Positions 50,547-64,000 of a DNA stretch of 64,000 nucleotides are shown piece after piece. A model generated the notes under the pieces. That model made no database searches. It was given only the letters and a program-made list of their open reading frames with translations, and was not told the DNA's origin. The DNA is from Leptospira interrogans. Its GTDB lineage: Bacteria > Spirochaetota > Leptospiria > Leptospirales > Leptospiraceae. The translations under genes were made by a program, and so were the position numbers. How positions within the stretch are numbered: position 1 is the stretch's first letter; each line of letters starts with the position of its first letter. The DNA lies in NCBI RefSeq assembly GCF_900156205.1, contig NZ_FTNA01000021.1, forward strand, positions 1-64,000. Direction: 5' to 3'.

Positions 50547-50577
50547 AACTTGAAAAACAAAACCAACTTTAAAGTTT

Positions 50578-55495
<4,918 letters not shown>

Positions 55496-56821
55496 TCAGA
55501 GTTTTTGAAGAAGAGGAAGAAATAGATCGGAAAATTTTTTTCTCAGAGTTGCATCCGGAATTTTACTAAAAAGTTGATCTAACTTTTGGTGCAAAGAAGA
55601 AGTATTTGGGTATTCTTCGAAGATTTTGAGAATATGAGGCCAGGCTTTTTTTACAAGTTCTTCCATTCCTGGACCAGCAGTTTTAGAAGATACAAAAGCC
55701 TTCTCCAAACCTGCCCTGAGTTCGGCAAAAATACGGGTCAAATCTAAAACCTTCCAAAGTCTTTTCTCCGTTAATCCCATTCGGGAAGAAATCGAGGAAA
55801 GAGTAGAATTCCAATCCAAAGGTTCGTTTTTCATTTCCTTTAAAACAAAAGAATGAAGTTGAACAAGTGCACTGAGTTCCGGAGGAAGAGCCATCACCCA
55901 TTTTTTATATGCGTCCGGTTGACCGTCTTTTTGAAACTGTCGAACACGGTTTATACTTTCCATATATTTAGAAAACGGAATATTCACAGGTGGCTCTTCC
56001 GGTTCAAACGAAGTATCTTCTAAAAAAGTAGGCTCTTCGAAACCTTCAAATTGAAGATCCTCTACTTCGGTTAACAATTCTTCGTTACCACCAACTGCAA
56101 TTTGATTGGTTATTTCCGCTTCCTCAAACTCTTCCTTTTTTAATTCTAAAACCTTTCCGGAAAATTCAGAACCAAATTTTTCCAAGATCTCAGTAAGAAT
56201 CAATTTCTCAGTCTGCTTTTTCAAAGGCACGGCGGGGGTAGAAGCTTGTGGTGCTGTTTTTTTAACGACACCCGGCGTATTTTCCTCGTTCGTTTGTTTA
56301 GGTGTTTCGCCGAAAGAAGAAATAGAAGGTTCAAGATCTTTTCCAGTCGCATCGTCCCTAAGGACTACATAACCTTCCATTCCGATAAACCTTTTACCTG
56401 GAGGAACCAATTCTCCGATCGTTTCCAAAATTTCTTCCGAAATGCGGGAATATCTTTTCTTTTTAGGTTTACCTATGTTTGCCTTTTCCTGTTCGATGAG
56501 TTTGTTTTTGATCCCAGCGTGCGTGTTCATGAAGTTTTTCGTCATAAACGCGGAAAGATCAGATTGGGACATTCCTAGAAATTCTGCGAACTTAGGCAGG
56601 TGATCAAAAAATTGTTCCGTCTTTTGGATATTACTTACAATATAAGAACGTACTTTTTGTTTAAGAACTTCCTGGTCTGTGGGAGAAATTTTCTTACCAG
56701 AGATAAGACCGTTAAAAAGTTGAATATGAGTATGGAAATAACTTAAGAATTCTCCGTAAGCTGTTAGTTCAAATTCCCCGTGAGAATTTTGTTCTAGAAT
56801 CTTTTTATCATTTCCGGACAT
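55496..56821 (-). CDS. Hypothetical Leptospira-type protein
   Basis: 441 residues, cytoplasmic, no signal peptide. N-terminal helical region (1-145), a short strand region (YVVLRDDATGKD), a Pro/Thr-rich low-complexity linker (about 170-200), an acidic stretch (about 225-280) and a C-terminal helical region (about 285-441; WVMALPPELSALVQLHSFVLK). I do not recognise a family. Its ATG has no clear Shine-Dalgarno. Monocistronic between two intergenic stretches. Confidence 0.75.
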   Translation of the reverse strand: MSGNDKKILEQNSHGEFELTAYGEFLSYFHTHIQLFNGLISGKKISPTDQEVLKQKVRSYIVSNIQKTEQFFDHLPKFAEFLGMSQSDLSAFMTKNFMNTHAGIKNKLIEQEKANIGKPKKKRYSRISEEILETIGELVPPGKRFIGMEGYVVLRDDATGKDLEPSISSFGETPKQTNEENTPGVVKKTAPQASTPAVPLKKQTEKLILTEILEKFGSEFSGKVLELKKEEFEEAEITNQIAVGGNEELLTEVEDLQFEGFEEPTFLEDTSFEPEEPPVNIPFSKYMESINRVRQFQKDGQPDAYKKWVMALPPELSALVQLHSFVLKEMKNEPLDWNSTLSSISSRMGLTEKRLWKVLDLTRIFAELRAGLEKAFVSSKTAGPGMEELVKKAWPHILKIFEEYPNTSSLHQKLDQLFSKIPDATLRKKFSDLFLPLLQKL

Positions 56822-57704
56822 AGGATCAATTTGCGTTTGTTAAGTTCAACAAGACGAACTTACGCTTTGATTGGACAGTTTTCACTCACTTTTCAGGAAT
56901 TCAAGACATTTCGAGCGACTCGTAAAGAACAAGAAAAGCCAAAAGATGGAATTTGTGAAACGATCACCTTACAATAGCAACGTGCGAAGTTTTTTGATTT
57001 TAGCAACAAACGACAAATTCTGAGTTTAAAAAACCAACCAAACAGATGCCAAATACGTAAATTGAATCCTATTTTTTAAAAGCTGTTTTTGTACTCATGA
57101 CTATATAACAAAATACACTATATTTTGCTTTAGAATAGGGTCTTGTGATAAAAATTAAGATTCTCAATTTTATTAGTAATCTAATTCCAAAAATAGAAAA
57201 TACTTTTTAAAGGAATAAGTTTTTAAAATTATTTTGTAGCAAGAATTTTTATAGAACACAATCATTCAAACGTTTCAAAAAATAATAATAGATTGTAAAT
57301 TGTTATAAAATCCAAAGGTAGAGAATTTCAAATCAAATCTGTATATAAAATTTTTGTTTTAAAAACCGTAATTAGATTAAAAATTCATTTTATATAAACA
57401 ACTGATAAATCTTACAAAATCTTTCCTACCCATAAAGACAGGTCGTTTAAAATTAAAAGTATGAATTTATATAGATTTAGAAGATTAAAATATTCTATAT
57501 AATTAATTAATAAATAACTTAGCCTACTTTTACTTAAAATGGATAGATTTAATTCCTAAATTTAAGAAAACTTATAATCTAAACACAACAATTGTCTTAT
57601 CTATCTTTACGTAAAATCACTTAAAGGACATTCAATTTATTCAAAAAAAAAAACGATGGATCCGTAAACAACATAAATTTAACAAAACCATCATCCACAT
57701 TTCT
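56822..57704. other. 883-bp AT-rich intergenic region
   Basis: Very AT-rich, without a supported gene, tRNA or strong hairpin. No clear copy of the palindromic repeat. A segment near 57095-57160 (ACTCATGACTATATAACAAAATAC) resembles sequence near 49828-49855, so it is probably another old repeat. Confidence 0.5.
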
Positions 57705-59216
57705 TTAATCCTTTTTGCCAAATTGAAATAAAATGATTCCAGAAAGAGTTCCACTTACAAGCCCTCCTATATGAGCAGCGTTATCAATTCCACCAAACAA
57801 TCCCCAAAGCAAACCAGTTAGTATAAACGTTACTATCATGATCAAAACATTTTTTTTATCATCTCTGGGAAATGCATCCATTAGCACAAGTCCTAAGATC
57901 GCACCGTAAAGTCCAAAAATTGCACCGGAAGCCCCTACACTAATTGTATTCGGATACCATACAATACTAGCAAGACTTCCACAAAGTCCAGAGAAAATAT
58001 AAAGAATTAAAAATCGAATTCGTCCAAGAATAGGCTCTACGAAAATTGCTGAAATGATAAGACCAAATCCATTAAAAAATAAATGTGGGAAACCAGCATG
58101 AACAAATACATTGGTTAAAAGCCTCCACCATTGGCCGGCTAACGTTTCAATTCTTCGATTTGCCCCCCATTCCAACAAACTAGGTCCATCCGGATAAAAA
58201 AAATGAACTCCTGAAAAAATCATTATTAAGAAAATTAAAATATTTAAATTTAATAAAATTGAAGTAATCATGTGATTGCCTCGAGGAAGCAAATACTCCA
58301 ACATATCTCTCAAAGAATCTTTTTCCGTTTCATCTTCTTGTGATAATATTTCAGAATCATTTACTTTATAACTCGGAAATATCATTAAAACCAACAAAAT
58401 TCCAACCCCAATCCCGAAAGCCAAAAAAAACCAAGCGATTTTATTTTCATTCTTGTTTTCAAATTTTTCCTGTACCGGCTCTAAAACAATGTAACTTTCG
58501 TCTGGTTTTGTTTTATCGATGATTCAACGGCTTGTAAAAAATATTTTCTATCATCAGATGTAGGCGTACGCTCAAAATGATCCAAAGAATGGTAATCGTA
58601 TTTTTCCATAATCGCCATAGATTCTTCGTAAAAATCTGTATATAACTTTTCTTTTTCTTCATCGTTCAAGTTATTACTGATTTGTTTTTTAAATTTAACT
58701 CCATACCAATATTTGTATTCTTCTTCGTTAAAACTTTTAGCTTCTGGTAAAAAGGGAACCCCAATAAATAATTCTAAGTTTAAGTTTTCATTATATTTTC
58801 CTGTAACTGTAACATTAGCAGAAACACCAGCAAAGGAGGGATCGACAGAAAAATTGATAAGTTTATAATAACGAGCCTTAGAAACACTTTCAATTTGTTG
58901 AATATTATAAATAACTTTGAGAAATCATAAGAGAAACAGTAATTGTAAACGCAGAAATAAGTTGAAGGTAAAAAGGTCCTTTGCTGTACTCATTTTTAAA
59001 ACGTAAAATTCCAATTCGAGGTCTTAACCATATCAATATAGGTATCCAAGGTAAAATTATAGGTAGTGCAAAGTCCCAAATTTCCTCGTTAATATCTAAA
59101 ATTTCATATCGAATGGTAAACAACCAACGTGCACCCAAAAATAAAATCAGATTCAAAACATAGATTAATAAAAAAATGGGAAGTATATGTTTTAATTTTT
59201 TGATATAAGTATTCAT
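57705..59216 (-). pseudogene. Rhomboid-family membrane protease gene broken by two frameshifts
   Basis: Three consecutive minus-strand frames join into one protein. Frame 1 (59216-58905) has two membrane helices. Frame 2 (about 58910-58481) runs from VIYNIQQIESVSKARYYKL through FSVDPSFAG and YKYWYGVKFKKQISNN to AVESS. Frame 3 (about 58525-57705) runs from IIDKTKPDESYIV into the rhomboid core: WWRLLTNVFVHAGFPHLFFN, GASGAIFG with the catalytic Ser, and NAAHIGG with the catalytic His. Shifts lie near 58905-58920 and 58510-58530. The core could still be made from a TTG at 58424, without the N-terminal domain. Confidence 0.78.
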
Positions 59217-59291
59217 AGAATGTTTTTTAACTCAATTTCGCTGATACTGATATGAGTCGCACCTTTCATCAATTCAATTTTTTATAAAATA

Positions 59292-59388
59292 GGGTTATTA
59301 AAAAATTAATTCTACATCCGTTTTCGTTACATCGAAATAGACAACTGAAGTAATTTTGAAAATTCCATTATGGAATTTTCAACAACTC
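59292..59388. mobile_element. MITE copy 3 (97 bp, TA-flanked)
   Basis: Left end GGGTTATTAAAAAATTAATT and right end CAACAACTC, flanked by TA on both sides. The interior aligns with the copy at 13101-13199. The right TA supplies part of the stop codon of the neighbouring gene. Confidence 0.7.
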
Positions 59389-59726
59389 TAATATAATTTT
59401 TCTACTACCGATTTGGCAAAAAAATGTATAGCACCATGACCAGATTCAAAATCAGTCACTTCAATCAGTTTGCCTTCCCATTGTCTTTCTGATATGTCCA
59501 AAATGCATAAACCGCCAGTGGGAGAAGGAAATCCGTCTTCAATTCGAATCCCAGACGGTTGCAAAAATTTTAATATCTTAATATCAGATTTTTTTTGCAG
59601 AGTTAACTCAATAAATGAATTTTGAAAATCATTTAAATCATCCTGAAAATTAAATCCTACAATTTTATATTCGTAAGGTCTTTCTAGGATTGAATGATAT
59701 TTATTACTTAGATGCATAGTATCCAA
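59388..59726 (-). CDS. Hypothetical protein, 3' end set by MITE
   Basis: 112 residues, soluble. Mixed alpha/beta sequence with ILKFLQPSGIRIEDGFPSPTGGLCILDIS and WEGKLIEVTDFESGHGAIHFFAKSVVE. I do not recognise a family. Its TAG stop (59388-59390) lies exactly on the junction with MITE copy 3, so the original C-terminus may have been longer. Small orphan proteins of this kind can be immunity proteins, but there is no toxin next to it. Confidence 0.5.
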   Translation of the reverse strand: MDTMHLSNKYHSILERPYEYKIVGFNFQDDLNDFQNSFIELTLQKKSDIKILKFLQPSGIRIEDGFPSPTGGLCILDISERQWEGKLIEVTDFESGHGAIHFFAKSVVEKLY

Positions 59727-60493
59727 AGTCGTTAGCTTTTTTGAAGGGAATTCTAAATTTTAAAACAAACTTATCATAACATTATTTTTATGTATCCGAA
59801 TTAGCAACTTAGCCAAAGTTTTTATTCATAAAAACCTTTATAAACTAAATTTTTTCATATCAGAATCTATTCCAAAACCTAAAAATTACTAATAAAAACT
59901 ACCGGAAAGCCTGCAATAAATATCTAGATTGACGGTTCCAGCAGCACTCCAAAATTTCATTAGAAACTTCTAAAGAGCTATCATTTAAAAACTTCGAAGT
60001 ATTACCGATCGATACTTATAGTAATTATTACAAAACCTGTTTCAACACAAAATACTAGATACTTGATCAATATGAGTTCGACGTAAGAAAAAAATTTCTA
60101 AAAGTATGAGTTCCTACATCATTTTACAAACAAACCTAAGTTTTGTGGTAGTTCCCACATTTAAAGAATCAATCTGTAAAGTTCAGATTCCAACTTTTTT
60201 CAGAATCATGAGTTCCTTACACCGAACTCACTTTTATTATATAGTTTTGAGTAGAACAAACTCAAAATAAATACAGGAACTACTGCAACTTTCTAACTGT
60301 AAAAAGAGGCTTCAACCAAGTCAGTAAACGGATCAATGTAACGTATTTTTTAGGAACTTGATTGCGTCGGGTGATCTGCCAAATATGGGAAGTATTGTTT
60401 TTAGAAAAAAAATTTGTGAATCCGTTCTCTTAAATTTCGAATCAGCTTACTCTCATTAGGCGCCAATAGTAGTTTGGTATCTATATAGAATAA
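59727..60493. other. 767-bp intergenic region with repeats
   Basis: No gene. Palindromic repeat pair at 60105-60159 with the same flanks as 21325-21430, and ATCATGAGTTCCTTACACCG near 60206-60225. Degenerate copies occur near 60271 (TACAGGAACTACTGCA). Confidence 0.6.
60105..60159. repeat. Palindromic repeat pair
   Basis: TATGAGTTCCTACA (60105-60118) and TGTGGTAGTTCCCACA (60144-60159). The flanks (AAAGTTCAGATTCCAACTTT) match the 21.3-kb unit. Confidence 0.75.
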
Positions 60494-61777
60494 TTAAATG
60501 GAAAAAATTCTTTGAACTGCTTTTTCTTCTTTCAGACTCAAATTTCCAAGCGCAGAAAGGTGTAATTTAGGAATTCCAAAAACGGACTTGGCAAACATAT
60601 TCAAATCCTCTAAAGTAATAGAATAAATTTCCTTCACTCTTTCTTCATAAGAAAAATTACGGCCGTAGTATAACTCCATTAGGGCAATTGTATTCATACG
60701 AGATTCGGTTTGTTCATAACTAATCGAAAGAGTGCCTTCGTGATTAGTCTGAGCGTCTAAAAGTTCTTTCTCCGAAATACCGTGATCTAAAACCGATTTA
60801 ATTTCGTCCGAAATAATCTCCAAACAAGTAATAAACTTTTCTTTAGAAGTAGAACAAACAATACTATTGATGCCAACATCAGCATAAGAAGAAGGATAAG
60901 CAGTGATATGATAACAAAGTCCTTTCTCTTCTCTCACCTTTTGAAAGAGCATAGAAGAGGTTCCTCCGCCCAAGATATGAGTAAATAAACTCGCAGAGGA
61001 AGCGTTATGAAATTCTCTGGCAAATCCTTCTCCACCTAAAATAAAATAAACCTGTTCCAATTTTTTCTTTTTCGGGAAATAACCCCATTTTTTCTTAGGT
61101 AAGGAAAGTGAATTCCCTTCCCTTTTCTTAACTCTGGTTCGGTTGAAATATTTGGCGGCAATCGTAAAAATTTCATCTGGTTCAAAGTTGCCAGAAATAG
61201 AAAGAAACATATTTTCCGTATGATAATACGTATCATAAAAATCTAATATACTTTTATGAGTAACACCGGAAACGGATTCTCTCGTACCTATAATATCGCG
61301 TCCTAAAGAATTTTTAGGAAAAAAATTCTGATAGTAAAAATCGTGAATATAATCTTCAGGAGAATCCTCATAACCTTGAAGTTCCTCCAAAATAACTCCT
61401 GCTTCATTGTCTATATCAGACTGCTTAAGCAAAGGTTCATAAATCATTTCGGCTAACAATTCTAAGCCTATGCCAATATGTTTTCCTGCGACGGTAACGT
61501 GAAAGTAAGTATATTCTCTCGAAGTGGCTGCATTTGTAAAACCACCTACTCTTTCTATATCTTCTGCTTGTTGTTTTGCGGAACGTTTAGCGGTATCCTT
61601 AAAGAGCATATGCTCTAAAAAATGACAGTAACCTGCATTTTTAGAAGATTCATGCCTGGAACCAACTCGAACAAAAACTCCGGCAGACGCGCTGACTGTA
61701 TGAGGAGCTTTTTGAAAAAGAACCGTTATTCCGCCAGGTAGAACTTTTCTATGAACTATCTGTGAAGGTTCCTGCAT
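60494..61777 (-). CDS. M16 family zinc metallopeptidase (insulinase/PqqL type)
   Basis: 427 residues. Inverted zinc motif H52-F-L-E-H56, with the distal Glu in the EAGVILEELQGYEDSPEDY segment. Two M16 halves are present, with the second near residues 200-380 (GGGTSSMLFQKVREEKGLCYHI is typical). ATG 61777 was chosen over the adjacent TTG; no clear RBS. It follows pnp by 21 nt in the usual bacterial rpsO-pnp-M16 order. It probably degrades small peptides. Confidence 0.93.
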   Translation of the reverse strand: MQEPSQIVHRKVLPGGITVLFQKAPHTVSASAGVFVRVGSRHESSKNAGYCHFLEHMLFKDTAKRSAKQQAEDIERVGGFTNAATSREYTYFHVTVAGKHIGIGLELLAEMIYEPLLKQSDIDNEAGVILEELQGYEDSPEDYIHDFYYQNFFPKNSLGRDIIGTRESVSGVTHKSILDFYDTYYHTENMFLSISGNFEPDEIFTIAAKYFNRTRVKKREGNSLSLPKKKWGYFPKKKKLEQVYFILGGEGFAREFHNASSASLFTHILGGGTSSMLFQKVREEKGLCYHITAYPSSYADVGINSIVCSTSKEKFITCLEIISDEIKSVLDHGISEKELLDAQTNHEGTLSISYEQTESRMNTIALMELYYGRNFSYEERVKEIYSITLEDLNMFAKSVFGIPKLHLSALGNLSLKEEKAVQRIFSI

Positions 61778-61784
61778 CAATGGA

Positions 61785-63895
<2,111 letters not shown>

Positions 63896-63906
63896 GAACG
63901 ACTCTC

Positions 63907-64000
63907 TTACTTACGAAGTCCGAGAGTTTCGATTAGTTTTTTATAACGTTCTAATTCAGTTCTTTTAAGATAATCTAAAAGTTTTTTTCTTTTGCCTACA
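63907..64000 (-). CDS. rpsO: 30S ribosomal protein S15 (partial, 3' end only)
   Basis: The last 30 codons read [19 protein letters not shown] then [11 protein letters not shown], matching the S15 C-terminus. The stop is at 63907-63909 and the gene continues beyond the window edge. Upstream partner of pnp, as in most bacteria. Confidence 0.95.
   Translation of the reverse strand, partial: VGKRKKLLDYLKRTELERYKKLIETLGLRK

Larger units (their letters stand above)
49593..50577. other. 985-bp intergenic region with repeats and gltB terminator
   Basis: No gene. Contains inverted repeat TAACGTGAGTTCGGC/GTCGAACTCAAGTTA (about 49666-49706), a second TTAACGTGAGTTCGGCG at 50111, palindromic repeat copies at 49772-49787 and 49939-49954, and GGAGCTGAAAGCGCGGTCC (50351-50369), a relative of the unit near 45678. 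The gltB terminator is at 50515-50546. Confidence 0.65.

Overview
The window looks like chromosome from a pathogenic Leptospira, most like the L. interrogans group. The DNA is AT-rich. It carries several spirochaetal lipoproteins with DUF1554 or DUF1566 domains. Intergenic regions are long and full of decayed repeats, IS relics and pseudogenes. Species assignment is inference from these hallmarks; no database search was possible.

Layout. (1) 1-2.3 kb: accessory patch with the end of an IS3-family transposase, a small ORF followed by a well-formed integron attC-like site, a PD-(D/E)XK nuclease-like gene and a more GC-rich GNAT gene. (2) 2.5-9.3 kb, minus strand: a lipoprotein, then an apparent operon of class III adenylate/guanylate cyclase, FecR-domain protein, fibronectin-III membrane protein and DUF1554 lipoprotein. 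(3) 9.4-12.5 kb: MscS channel, UbiA-like membrane protein, CarF/PEDS1-type lipid desaturase and a DUF2721 protein. (4) 12.6-20.6 kb: a dead toxin-antitoxin locus, a MITE, then an ankyrin/DUF4303 protein, a WGR-LRR protein, a WGR-WGR-ATP-dependent DNA ligase fusion and a WG-repeat protein. (5) 21.7-23.4 kb: TPP riboswitch and thiC. (6) 23.5-27.5 kb: gene relics, a DUF1566 lipoprotein, ppnP and a repeat-rich desert. (7) 27.5-30.1 kb: ABC exporter plus a 3-ketosphinganine-reductase-like SDR. (8) 30.4-40.4 kb: recCBD operon divergent from recQ. (9) 41-45.2 kb: a lipoprotein metalloprotease fused to DUF1554, an SRPBCC protein and a DUF3800 fragment. (10) 45.7-49.6 kb: a DUF255 thioredoxin-fold protein divergent from a TolC-like protein. 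(11) 50.5-56.8 kb: gltB with a perfect-stem terminator, and an unknown Leptospira-type protein. (12) 57.7-59.7 kb: a rhomboid gene broken by two frameshifts, a MITE and an orphan small protein. (13) 60.5-64 kb: rpsO-pnp-M16 peptidase, the last cluster in the window.

The most unusual material is the WGR/ligase/WG-repeat island, the attC-like cassette with a nuclease-like gene beside it, a family of about 46-bp periodic degenerate repeats built on a 16-bp imperfect palindrome (TGTGGGAACTACTACA type), and a TA-flanked MITE family with three copies.
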